From Rutidosis leptorrhynchoides (taxonomy: Eukaryota; Streptophyta; Magnoliopsida; Asterales; Asteraceae), in assembly GCF_046630445.1 (NCBI RefSeq), contig NC_092340.1, forward strand, positions 36,850,001 to 36,914,000: a stretch of DNA of 64,000 nt. The letters run 5' to 3'. Each line of letters begins with the position of its first letter. Position 1 is the stretch's first letter. Shown here in pieces: positions 1 through 11,858 of the stretch. Position numbers and translations under genes: made by a program. The notes beneath the pieces are model-generated. The model saw only the letters and a list, made by a program, of their open reading frames with translations. It was not told the origin of the DNA and did not search any database.

Positions 1-40
1 ATCATTTCATATAGAAAAATCCTTTATTCAATCGTACAAA

Positions 41-640
41 ATGGAATTCGTCATTAGTTCAAGTCCCTCGGATTCCGAAATGGAATCCCACTCAAGCTCC
101 GAAAGCAGTGTGACTGGAATGGACCAACCAATCAGCCATCATCTATTCTGGATGAATTGGGGATGGGTTCGTAGGCTCCTTAATCATTGGAGACAAGAAG
201 AAGGCGATCCCTTCCATCCACCACATTGCCCTCTTGGTGAAGAACCTGAAGCACTTACCGGCGAACCTGTCTGATACACCATTTTCTCTCTCATTTCCAG
301 AGTATCTCATCATGATTATATACTATACCAAATTCTAGATCTTATTTATCCGCTCGTCCGAACAGAAAATCACCCCGGTCTAATAGAAGAAGTCAACTAG
401 TTTCGCACTCGGGTAGTGGCTTTGGAGAATATGGTGCAAAGGTTACAAACACCAGCAGCAGCACCAGCAGTATAACCAGTACCACCATCATCAACGCCAA
501 CAGTACCATTATCACCCCAACCACAACCGCGTCATAAACCTCAAATTTACAATCTGTTCCACGAGCACCAATGTCATACGCTCTATAGATACTAAGGAAT
601 ACCAACAACAACAATAATCGATGAAGTATTGATTCATAAC
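41..640 (+). pseudogene. Broken upstream ORF (ORF1-like) of E1
   Basis: A 77-codon frame (41-274) begins with a Ser/Glu/Asp-rich stretch (SSSPSDSEMESHSSSESS). Beyond its stop, frames from about 400 to 640 give an ALENMVQRL coiled-coil-like piece followed by Ala/Pro/Thr-rich sequence. The same order, acidic serine-rich start and then a coiled-coil or Pro-rich end, is seen in the ORF upstream of gag in E2 (38570-39439) and E3 (31483-32169). I infer it is the same accessory ORF, now interrupted by stops and frame changes. Function unknown. It is not a host gene, since it sits in the leader of a retroelement. Confidence 0.5.
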
Positions 641-3600
641 TTCATTGGAGAAATATTCTGCGACGATTATGTAATTTTTAAAGTTTAGAGATTATCTATC
701 CTAGCTTTAACCGTAAATCAGATAAGTGGATAGAAGATAGAGTAAAAACCCTGACCGGGATAATGCGTGATTTACAAGCTAGAATTGTTTTACCAACAGC
801 ATCAACAGTACCGCTAGCATCACCAGCACAGTCAGTGCCGCCAGCATTTTCAGAATCAGCAACACCTATAACATCACAAACCCGTCAGTTCAAGAATCAC
901 CGTGGACATCATTACTAATCAACAACAAGTATGTCATATCAACGAGTTATGAAGTATTAACTCATTTCCACTGAAGGATTTATATGTATATCTTATATAT
1001 ATAAATTTTAAACCATAATAAATCTTTCCGTACTAAGCTATTATGTGTGAATCTTAACTACTCGATTAATTCATATTACTAATATGCTATGATGTACGTC
1101 TTTCGTCAGCAACTTAACCATCGTTAACTACAATCTCTGTTTTAATTCAATGAATTCCATTTCATAATAAATCAAGTGTATTATTCACATATATGTTGAT
1201 TTTACACTTTCATCATCGATGTACTCGAAGCTTTTCAGATAACATCATTCGTACCTTGTGAAATTCACAAGAATTCCACGAACACCAACATCATGCAAAG
1301 TATTGATTCATAATTTTAATTACATTGAAGAAATACTAAATTGGTAGGGATTATTCAATTCTAGTTTCAACCGTAAATCAAATAAGTTTAATATAAACTC
1401 ATTACATCTAGGTTACATCTGAAGAAAATATACACATATATATTTTCAGAAAGACTGTAATAAAATTCTTTTGTACAAAATATTAATTGTGATTTTTTTT
1501 ACGGGTAGGTAATACACGAAAGATATATAAATTCACAATTAATATGTTACATTCTTCGAAACTGATTCAGCAATCATCAACTATACTCCCTACTTTCACA
1601 ATAATATACATTCTTCCATAGAAATCAAAACAACCATACTCATTCAAATTCAATTACATATTCTGATTTTGAAATCGCAGAATTCAAATCAAGATATAAC
1701 CGGTATCATCACTCTTAGATTCCTACATCTTTCAAAGTTATACTTTGACTTCAAAACTGTGCTAGAACATGATATGTATATTAACGATTACAATCGGTTT
1801 TCAAACCCTTCTAAATTCCCGAAGACACTTCAGATAATGAACAATCGAGATGATGATCCAACCACATGTTACCCACAGTTATGTACCTGAAAGACTCTTG
1901 AAACCAAAGTCATAGTTTAACACGTATTCGTGTCAGACCCTTTGGCATTTATTAGCTAAAATAACCTTGCAATCCCTTTCCAAAGTAGTCAGTTTTGTCA
2001 CAGCTCCAACAAGTCAACTTCAACTTTTCAGTCGAAATAGCCTTACTATAACCTTGATATATACGTTGCCCTTTCGCCATCGTTACCGGGGAACCGTTTA
2101 TGTTCCACCACATTAGCGATAAATTTACCAACAACTTCACTGATCTTTGACTTTCTGAGAAATCATTATATATTTATCGAAACTCATCCGCACCTTGTAA
2201 CAAGAATTGTCATGCCAATTATTGAGAATCAGCAATCAGTATTTTGAAATCTCGCAGCATTGTCTACATCAACAGTATATATACATATAACGTCTACCTC
2301 CAAGACTTACATACTTCGAATGTGAAGTTTCTAAAAAACACCCTGAACTGCGAACTAGTTCTCGAAATGCTGATAAAGCAGCAAAAACTATAAACGACCT
2401 TAACAGTAAAAAGTTGATGATAAAGAGTAGAGTGTTGGCAAAGCTCAGAAAAAGAGAAGGTTTGGAACTGGAAAACGGATTGAGCAAACTATGAAGGAGG
2501 CTGTGGATACATCACAAAGACTAAACCTGCCTTCAAAGAATCCAAATGATTCAGTATCTGCTAAAGTTATTAACGAATACCTTGCTCCTGACTCTAAACC
2601 CATGCGGACAATATTCTTCATCATCCTCTGATATTAGAAATTCTAAGATATCATCGTATCTTTCATTATAAATATCCTTCATATTTCTGAAGATATTTCC
2701 ATAATTATTTTTATCTGAAATCATTTACCTCTTCGCGCTATCTGTATTAAATCATAAAAGAAACTATTTTAGTTTCTAAATTTTGAAACCTTCGAGTTTA
2801 AAATAAGAATATTTTTGAAGTAGTGTTGGGAACTGAAGCATGAGTTAGTATAATATAATGACACTTGATCAAAGTGATTATATTACAGTAAGTCATGCTG
2901 AGTTTCTAAATGGAATGTGATGATTCACAGACTATACCGTCAACATGTGCCATGTTACACTACTCTGGTATTCTATTTAACCTCTAAGAATATCAAGAAA
3001 ATATTTTCTTGATGATTCGGTCTTTTCTGAGGTATTCTGGTAATTTGACAAATCAAGATCGTGCCATTACAATTTTCTTCTTAGAACATTAACTAAGTTC
3101 ATTCCAAAATCCATACCTACGAATTTTGGACCATTACATACGGTGCTTAATCGCAAGAAGAGGGAACGAAAGAATGAAACTCCGACATAGAAATTGGAGT
3201 ATAAATCGCAGCAAATAGGAGAGAGCATTAACTGTGGATGACAATGATTATAGAAGACAAAAACAAGAACCTTGAAATATAAGGGAAGATATAAAGCCCA
3301 ACAACAACCCAGAAACTACAAACCATAAATATCGATGCATATGGCAATATAAAGACACAGGAGAACTAAAAACACTATAAAACCAAGTGTATAGTAGAAG
3401 TAAATAGATTCTTCCGGTGGTAGATGAAAAAAAAGAATGACAGATATGAAAGTGAGGAATATATCAAGAAGCAGAACTGGATGAAGCATATTGATTAATG
3501 CTTTAAAGTATGAATTGAGGAGAAAGAATAAAAATTGTAAGTTATAAGGAAATGAAGGGGGTGGATTTATAGTAAAATATCCGACAGATGAATCAAAACG

Positions 3601-3902
3601 GATGGTTGCATTTAAAGCGGATCCTAATTTCCTTGATTACCGAAGAATCAAATCTTATTACGAAGATTTTCTCTAAATCCCTTGAACTCTGGAAAATCAA
3701 TCCTATCTACGTCAAAAGATATGATGAATCTACACTTACTTATTTCACTCTTTTGTAATAACTTCACTCGTACTCTTCAGAGAAATCGAATTGTTTTATC
3801 TATATTACTCAATGATGATAAAACTTTGATTTTCAGCTCGTATGCGTCATGAAAACATACTTATTGTCAGTCATGACCATCCCAATCAAATTTCGGGATG
3901 AA

Positions 3903-3923
3903 ATTTCTTTAACGGGTAGGTAC
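3903..3923 (+). other. Polypurine tract of E1
   Basis: The sequence TTTAACGGGTAGGTAC ends directly before the TGTGACGACCC start of the LTR. E3 has the near-identical TTTAACGGGGAGGTAC before its 3' LTR at 37079. This is the expected plus-strand priming site. Confidence 0.7.
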
Positions 3924-4090
3924 TGTGACGACCCAGAAACTTCCGACCAAATTTAAACTTAATCTTTATATGATTTCGACATGATAAACAAAGTCTATTT
4001 AATTGAATCTCAAAATCTTTGAACTCTTTACATGATACACTTAAACCTTCGACTAGTTCCGATGATTCACGAACAATTACTTGTAAATAG

Positions 4091-4205
<115 letters not shown>

Positions 4206-6440
4206 TAATAATAATAATAATAATCTGAAATATAAATTGATACATTATATAAGGTAGTTATGAGAACTAATATTGTAAAATAAAAATAATATATAATAAT
4301 TATTATTAAAAGTATATCTATATATATATAAATGAAGTATATCTAATATATAGATATTGTTTCGAATTTAGTTAGTAAACGACAATAGCACTCATTTATC
4401 ATTCGATTGATATTAAATAAGTAACATACGAAATTATGAAAATTACTAATAAACGTTAGTCTGAAATTATGTGATATAAATTTTAAAGTTGCTAAAAATA
4501 TATTTAATTATCTTAAGATAGATTTTAATACTTCGTACATTTTTACTTGGGATTTTTTTTCCCGTGTACTTTTATCCGCTACTGATTAACAACGGACCAC
4601 TATATAATATCCGAGAAAGTGTCGACAGAGTATTGGTTCAATAGGCTGCTATGGAATTTAGACATGTTTATTATTTATTATCATATTAATTAACATACTA
4701 ATATATATGTAGATAGATTGTAACATGTAACAAATATATAGATCAAAACAATTAGTGCACTGTTTCATTATTCAATCACTATTGTTGATTGATGGATTTA
4801 TCTGCAATATATAGTACCTATGAATATGATATTTATAGATTCATGCACACATACACTAACAAACCACTTATATATTCCATTTCTGTTTTAAGTTAGAACC
4901 ACAAAACAAATGCCAATTAGATCGTGCACTTTAAACTCACCAATCACCCACATTTTAATAATTCTTACCTAATAATACATTCAATCTTACTCTAAAAAAA
5001 AAAAACCCACCATCAAAGATCATCACGAAATCATTCTATCTGCTACTGCTATCATCGAATTCATTGATGCTACTTCCATTATGGTTTTCAATTCTAAACA
5101 ATCAAATGAAGAATCCAACGAAAATAAAACCCATCAGAACACTCACTTCACAAATAAAGGGATATGGCACTAAAAGCATCAAGATCAGTCCACAAAACCA
5201 TTTACAATCCATGTACAGGGTCAACCATCATCGAACAATCCTTAAAACAAAACGAGCTAATACTATACCTGATGTTGTTCAACAACACAACTCACCATCT
5301 TCTTCATATTACTGCTCGCTGCTCTACTTTTCTTTCTTTATGATTAATCAGCTGCAAAACCATCATTGATCCAACACCATCTACAACACCTGCAACAATC
5401 ATTTTTCTGTTTTGATTCAGGACAACAACATCACAACAACAAACCTACAACTATGAATTTCCGTCACTATTACACTGCTGGTTCCTTCTGTTTCCTACTT
5501 ACCTCGAACACCAAGTGAGCACCAAACTCCAATTAATCGCTACTGCTACCCTTTTGTTTATGTTTGAAAAGTAATTCCGGCTGCTGTGTTCTTTTCTTTC
5601 TGTTTTCAAACATACATAATGATGATGATTTAGTTAAATGATTAGGATGATAGATAATGGAACAAAAACCCACACAACCCACACATCATCAACGAAACCC
5701 ACCACCTACCCACTATCTTTACTGTTCTATTTTTTCCGTTTCTATCCGATAAATCACCATGACAAACACCATTAAAACCACATACCTGTTACTGCTACAA
5801 TTCATCTTGTGCTCCTCTCGATCGATTACTGCTACTACCGTAACCATGATTCCGGATGCTTGAAACCAATTCATCCCGATTTAATCGATGCAACATATAT
5901 CAGTTTCGTTAATAAAATTAAAATTATAATCTAAATCGAAAAGTAAGAGACTTAACTGAAATCAATTTCCATCTAATTGATTATAGATGAGGGCTTCGAT
6001 TTCCTTTGATAATCCTAACCATTTACTGATCGATCGATGTTGAACCATGTGCAAACCCTAATTCTTGTTTTCCTGATTGAATTCATCGATGGTTTTCCGA
6101 GATGGTTTCAATGAACTAATCATTGATTTCTGATGAAATTTCGCTTGTCGATTTAATGGTTGTATGAAGTACGGAGTATTTGATTTCCAAAAAGCATCGA
6201 TTATTGTTGTTGCTTCGTGATATTATCCTAACCGAACACGTTTATATCGGGTCATCCAAAACTGATTTGGATCAGACAAATGTTGGGCCGAATAATTGGT
6301 TATGTTAGTGGACTTTCGGTTGGGCCGAAATACATTTTGGCCCGATTTATATTAACTAATTTATCACCTTGGGCTGAATACTTGTTGGGTCGAGATACGA
6401 GTTATATGGTTTTAATACGATATTAAAATAGAAATGAATA

Positions 6441-6520
6441 ACCGGAACAGTGGTTAAGGTTATGAGTGTTAAAGCGAGAGGTCGCGGGTTCGAGCCCGGG
6501 CAATGGCGTTCTTTTTAAAT
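6441..6520 (+). mobile_element. tRNA-derived SINE head
   Basis: The segment contains TGGTTAAGGT (box A-like, 6451-6460) and GGTTCGAGCC (6487-6496), which matches the RNA polymerase III box B consensus GGTTCGANNCC. The spacing is right for an internal promoter. Flanks do not fold into a full tRNA cloverleaf with an acceptor stem, so a functional tRNA gene is unlikely. A T-rich tail follows and passes into (TTA)n. The SINE sits within the E1 LTR. Its 3' boundary is uncertain. Confidence 0.6.
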
Positions 6521-6553
6521 GCTTGTTTCTTCAAAGGTTGTATTCTATAATTA

Positions 6554-6571
6554 TTTTTATTAATATTATTA

Positions 6572-6652
<81 letters not shown>
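6554..6652. repeat. (TTA)n microsatellite
   Basis: Almost pure ATT/TTA repeat, which yields poly-Ile and poly-Asn frames on the two strands. It lies directly downstream of the SINE head, so it may have grown from the SINE tail. Confidence 0.95.
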
Positions 6653-6653
<1 letters not shown>

Positions 6654-7107
6654 TAATATAAGTATTAATTATCATTTATTATTATTATCATGATTAGAGT
6701 TACAATTATGACTATTATTATTCTTATTGTTAAGTTAAATATTATTATTACTATCATAATGCAATTTATTATTATTATCATTAATATTATTATTACTATT
6801 ATCAACATTATTATATTTATTAACAATTATTATTATTAAGTATTATTAGTATTAAATTTTTATCAAAATTACTATTTTTATTGTAAAAATAATACAACCT
6901 TTTTATTTTATTATTATTACTATCATTATTAAAATTTATATATATTTTATTATTATTATCATTTTTATTATCAAAATTAACGTTATTATTAGTACTATCA
7001 TTAAGAATATTATTAATAATATCCTTATTATTAAAATTATCATTTTTATTCAAAAATTATAATTTTTAAAAGTATTATTGCTAATAAAAACATTATCATT
7101 AAATATT

Positions 7108-7262
<155 letters not shown>

Positions 7263-8438
7263 CATTTTTATTATTACTAGTATCGTTATTATTTTTTTAT
7301 AAAAACCATATTATAATTATTATAAATATTACTACTAATATTATTATCATTACTACAATAAAAATTAGTCATATAGAAATATACTTAACTAAACTATATT
7401 AACATTTTTATTTATTTAAAGTATATAAAATAAATACGTTTAATTAAGTTATTATTGAAACATATAATTTATTAATATAACAATTATATCACTAATAATA
7501 ATATATACAAATTTGTTCGATTACAATGTGTTAATATATATAATTGATATAGGTTCGTGAATCCGAGGCCAACCCTACATTGTTTAGTTCCGTCGTATGC
7601 ATATTTTTACTACAAAATATCGTATCGTGAGTTTAATTTGCTGCCTTTTTAAATGCTTTTGCAATATATATTTTAAGGACTGAGAATACATGCGATGCTT
7701 TTATAAATGTTTTACGAAATAGACACAAGTAATCGAAATTACATTCTATAGTTGGATTATCGAACCGAATATGCCCCTTTTTAGCTTGGTAGCCTAAGAA
7801 TTAATGTTTATTATAATTGCCACCAATTGACGCGAATCCTAAAGATAGATCTATTTGGCCCAACAAGCCTCATCCGAGTTACGGATGCTTTAGTACTTCG
7901 ATTTATCATGTCCAATGAGAGTCCCAGAATGATGGGGATATTCTATATGCATCCTGTTAAGGTCGGTTACCAGATGTTCAATCCATATGAATGAATTTTA
8001 AACACTTGCGAGTGTATGATTATTGAATAAATGAAATCTTGTGATCTATTAAAATTATGAAAATGATTGATTACGATAAACTAATGAACTCACCAACCTT
8101 TTGGTTGACACTTGAAAGCATGTTTATTCTCAGGTATGAAAGAAATCTTCCGCTGTGCATTTGCTCATTTTAGAGATATTACTTGGAGTCATTCATGACA
8201 TATTTCAAAAGACGTTGCATTCTAGTCGTTGAGTTCATCAAGAATATTATTAAGTCATTGATAGTTTGATATATTATGAAATAGTATGGTATGCATGCCT
8301 GTCAACTTTCGATGAAATGAAAGTTTGTCTTTTAAAAACGAATGCAATGTTTGTAAAATGTATCATATAGAGGTCAGAACCTCGCGATGTAATCAACTAT
8401 TGTGAATCGTTTATAATCGATATGAATGGGTCCTTTCA

Positions 8439-8630
8439 GATACTTCATGGTAGAGATGAAATTGTGTTTTTAATATGTAGCCAACGGAGGTCGAACTCCT
8501 GACCTCCCCTAAAGGAGGCAGACCACCAACCGCTGGACCACATCCCAACTTCCGAGCGGTAGGATTGTAATGTTCGTCCCAGAAATGATCGAGTGGGTGA
8601 TTTTCAACATCACGTCCGGACTCCATCAGT
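8439..8630 (-). mobile_element. tRNA-derived SINE (minus strand)
   Basis: Read on the minus strand, a box A-like TGGTCCAGCGGTTGGTGG (8523-8540) is followed about 30 bases on by GAGTTCGACCTCC, a slightly diverged box B (8486-8498), and then GTTGGCTAC. This is the usual layout of a plant tRNA-related SINE head. It abuts the E1 LTR end. The tail towards 8439 is A-rich but has no clean poly-A, and target duplications are not obvious. A frame of 71 codons through it is not a gene. Confidence 0.6.
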
Positions 8631-9579
8631 AACTTCTAACCTCTGTTGAATCAACTATGTAACAGTCGTGAATCATGATACGCATTGTTCGATTTTAATT
8701 ATAAGACTTATATACCGAAACATATGTTTGCTTACAGAAACATATGTTTGCTTACTTGAGAAAAAAGTAACTTTATCACTAATTCTTGCTATATACATGT
8801 GTCATTATTGTTAATTATCGATACACCTGTAGATAGGAGTTATTGCTAATTGTTAAGAAAGGATGCAAGTTATATAGATATAATAAATAAGACTATAAGA
8901 GTCACGTGTGGTTGGTGATGTTGGGCTCTTTTTATGATATTTTTCCTTTTGTAAAAGAACAAAATGTTGGGCTTATTTTTTATTATGTTGGGCTAATTTG
9001 AAACATACTTAAAGTCTTGGTTTCAGCTAGAGGTGGCAAATGCAACTTGAGTAACTAGTCAAAAGGGCAGTTTTTGTATGCCTTATTGTCCAAACCTTCT
9101 TCAAATTTTGTTATGCAAATCACTAATATTGTTGTGTTCTGATTATAAAAACTATATTGCTGCAAAAAGTCTTATATAATTCAGGGGTTTCTTTGCATTA
9201 ACAAATACCCCTCAGGTGACATTTGACCCGCTCAACCCATTTGAACCATTAGAGATTAAATAAAATGTTGACCCAAATAGACTAAAAGTCTCTGACTTGA
9301 AGACGTACGTCACCTTAAATTTTAACCATCTTTTTTAGATCCCATTGTATATTAACTTCTTTAGAACAGCACAAAAAAATCCTTGAATCTTAACCTTCAT
9401 TTGTTTGAGTATAAACCTCAAAGCTTAATTATTGAACTTATGTAGGATATTTACTCATATTTTTCAGTCTTTTTATGTACTGCTTAATTTTGCAGATGCA
9501 TGATGCTTAATAAAGATTTTCATTCACCTGCATCCCACTTTATTAACAATGATCAACAATTTTGCTTTATAAAGGTTCA
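8631..9579. other. No recognised gene
   Basis: AT-rich sequence of about 950 bp with no long frame, no splice-consistent exon and no transposon termini that I can see. A short direct repeat of ACATATGTTTGCTTAC occurs at about 8720-8754. It may be host intergenic DNA or worn-out repeat. Confidence 0.6.
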
Positions 9580-10113
9580 CTAGTGAAATGACCCGTGAAA
9601 CCACGAGTTTGTTTAAACGAAACATTTTAATGATATTTTTAGGTATTAAGTGAACGTAAATGCTAAAGTTATTTAGTTTAAAGACCCGTGGAACCACATA
9701 GTCCGACTAAGAAACTCGTGACCTGAACATTTCATCAAACGCCTAAAATGCATATTAAACAATCCACATTCAATCATAAGAGAAAATATTGGTTGTCATT
9801 TTATTTTAAAAGTGTAAATTAAAATATAAATGTAGAATTGGTTTCCTTCTGCCTAACTTTTATACCTTCTCGTACTCAATTCAAAATAATTAATTAAAAT
9901 AATTTAATTTTAATAATTAAAATAATTATTAATAAGATTTAATAATAATAATAATAATAATTAATAAGATTTAATTTTAATTTATAATTATTTAGATTAA
10001 TGACATCACCCACCATGCTTAGATTTTTTTCTTTTTCTTTTTGATTTTTTCTTAACAAAGGAATTAGCATAATAATGACATCATCATTTTAGCAATATAA
10101 TAGAAACTATAGA
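9580..10113 (-). mobile_element. Short non-autonomous Helitron
   Basis: On the minus strand it starts TCTATAG (plus 10113) and ends with CTAG (plus 9580). About 8 bases before the end is an 18-base hairpin, ACTCGTGGTTTCACGGGT (plus 9591-9608), with one mismatch between its arms. The flanks are A on the 5' side and T on the 3' side, so insertion between A and T without duplication fits the Helitron rule. No Rep/helicase frame fits in 534 bp. Both ends resemble the larger Helitron that ends at 44665: the 5' parts share GATGTCATTA and ATCAAAAAGAAAAAGAAAA, and the 3' parts share the hairpin and CTAG. Confidence 0.75.
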
Positions 10114-10137
10114 TTTCCCTATTCTTTATGAGTAATA

Positions 10138-10518
10138 TGTTGGAGATATGGAGAACTTTAAACAATTAGAGGGAAGATTCCAGGAAACTCACATGTAGCC
10201 TCCATGAAGCTGTCAGGAAACTCACATGAAGCTTCAAGGAATTGTTTTTAGCTTACTCCTTAAACCATTCTATAAATAGACCCTCTTGTAACTCATTGTA
10301 AACACACCAAAAATATTCAGCAAATACATTCTCTAGTTGGTCCGTGGACTAAAGCAATCACAAAGATTGCATATAACCACGTTATCTCTTGTGTCGATTT
10401 ACATTTCTTGCATTTATAATCTTTCGTTCATTAAGTGGGTTAGTAATCTTGTAGAATTACTATCGGTGAGTGATCTTGTTGAATCACTTGCGTTGTTTTG
10501 GGTCCTAATATCCTTACA
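10138..10518 (+). repeat. 5' LTR of the Copia element
   Basis: It begins TGTTGGAGATATGG and ends CCTTACA. It has the same length as the 3' LTR and differs from it at about six positions by eye. A CTATAAATAG TATA-like box lies at 10270-10279. Confidence 0.93.
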
Positions 10519-10520
10519 AC

Positions 10521-10532
10521 TGGTATCAGAGC
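10521..10532 (+). other. Primer binding site, initiator tRNA-Met type
   Basis: TGGTATCAGAGC lies two bases after the LTR end. It is complementary to the 3' end of plant initiator methionine tRNA, the usual primer for Copia elements. Confidence 0.9.
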
Positions 10533-10554
10533 ACAAGGTTTCGTTAAGGGAACG

Positions 10555-11127
10555 ATGGCGGAAAATTGGAAATTTAGAATCGACCGATTCGATGGGAGAG
10601 ACTTTGGCTTTTGGAAGATGCAAATTGAAGATTACTTGTATCAAAAGAAGCTACACCAACCCTTGTTAGAAACCAAGCCTGAAAGCATGAACGATGCTGA
10701 TTGGACGCTTTTGGATCGTCAAGCTTTGGGCGCTATTCGTCTTTCACTTGCTAAGAACGTTGCATACAACGTTGTGAATGAGAAGACGACGTTTGCTTGC
10801 TTGAAAGCACTCTCTAACATGTATGAGAAACCTACCGCTTCTAATAAGGTATTTCTCATGCGTCAATTGTTCAATACAAAGATGAAGGAAGGTACCAGTG
10901 CAACGGATCATATCAATGAATTTAATAATATCTTTTCAAGGTTTGAATCGGTAGAGATTAAGTTTGATGATGAACTAAAAGCACTAATCTTGCTTTCATC
11001 ATTACAAGAAAGTTGGTCGGGTACGGTTACCGCGGTTAGTAGCTCTACGGGAACTACTAAGCTAGTGTTTGAAGCAATAAGGGATTTGATTCTTGGTGAA
11101 GATACTCGTAGGAGAAACTCGGGGTAA
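10555..11127 (+). pseudogene. Copia Gag N-terminal part, ended by an in-frame stop
   Basis: The ATG at 10555 opens a Gag of the UBN2/Copia type (MAENWKFRIDRFDG..., FWKMQIEDYL). This domain forms the virus-like particle. The frame stops at TAA (11125-11127) after 190 codons, but the same frame continues beyond it with the rest of Gag and then protease. The stop is therefore a nonsense change inside a normally continuous gag-pol frame. The start was chosen because it follows the PBS and opens the conserved Gag block. An upstream in-frame start at 10498 lies inside the LTR. Confidence 0.85.
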
Positions 11128-11858
11128 TCGACATCCGGTTCTTTGTTAAGTACCGACAATCGTGGTAGAAAATTTGATCGCGGTGAGAAGAAGGGTAGAA
11201 AGAAGTCTAAGAAGAGGTATCCATCGAAAGATAGAAGTGAAGTTGTTTGTTGGGGTTGCAATCAAAAAGGACACTTTCAAAGGAATTATAAAAATGGTCC
11301 GGCGAAAGGTGTGAACTTGACCGAGGAAGAAAGTGATGATGCACTTTTATGTAGTGTTGAAAATTCTATGGAGTCTTGGATTTTGGATTCGGGAGCTTCG
11401 TTTCATGCTACTCATGTCAAAAGCATGATGAAGAATTTTCGTACATATCAAGGCAAGGTGAGATTGGCGGATGACAAACAACTCAATATAGAGGGCATTG
11501 GAGATGTTGTATTGAAGACTACTCTTGGCTCTAATTGGACCTTGAAAAATGTAAGGTACATTCCTAAATTAAAAAGGAAACTTATTTCGGTTGGTCAATT
11601 AGATGATGAAGGTAACGCGGTTACTTTTGAAAACCGCCAATGGAAGGTGGTTAAGGGTAGTTGTATTGTGGCCCGTGGACTTAAAAGGGGAACTCTTTAT
11701 ATGGTTGAAGTGTTTGATGAAGACACGATGGTTGCTACGGTTCATGTTGAGTCTGAATCAACTCTATGGCACCGAAGACTCGGGCATATGAGTGAGAAGG
11801 GTATGAAGATGCTTGTTTCGAGTGGGAGAATTCCGGATTTGAAAAAGGTAGAACTTGG
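11128..11858 (+). pseudogene. Copia Gag zinc knuckle, protease and pre-integrase domain
   Basis: The frame continues from Gag. A zinc knuckle begins CWGCNQKGHF, but the position of its final cysteine is tyrosine (QRNYKN), so the CCHC motif is incomplete. The aspartic protease site is ILDSGAS, followed by VGQLDDEG. The GAG-pre-integrase domain has LWHRRLGHMSEKG. The reading frame is then cut at 11858 by the solo LTR and resumes at 15113. The last five bases (CTTGG) are the duplicated target of that insertion. Confidence 0.85.

Larger units (their letters stand above)
1..3923 (+). mobile_element. Internal region of degenerate Ty3 element E1 (5' part outside window)
   Basis: This stretch runs into a polypurine tract and a 3' LTR at 3924, so it is the inside of a plus-strand Ty3 element. 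An upstream-ORF remnant lies near its left end, and short leader-like matches to E3 (an ACGGGTAGGTAATAC motif near 1502 and near 32450) support the assignment. No Gag, protease, reverse transcriptase or integrase motif is recognisable between about 700 and 3880 in any frame. Either pol has decayed beyond recognition or this is a pol-less (LARD-like) derivative. The last 40 bases closely match the end of E3 pol plus its PPT, which shows a shared 3' architecture. Confidence 0.6.

Noticed and set aside
1952..2140. Minus-strand frame with a CWSC...zinc-knuckle look
   Set aside because: Two of the four ligands are missing and it runs against the element direction. Probably chance.
6441..6510. A functional tRNA gene
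   Set aside because: Box B is good, but I cannot pair an acceptor stem or place a clear anticodon loop. A SINE head fits better.
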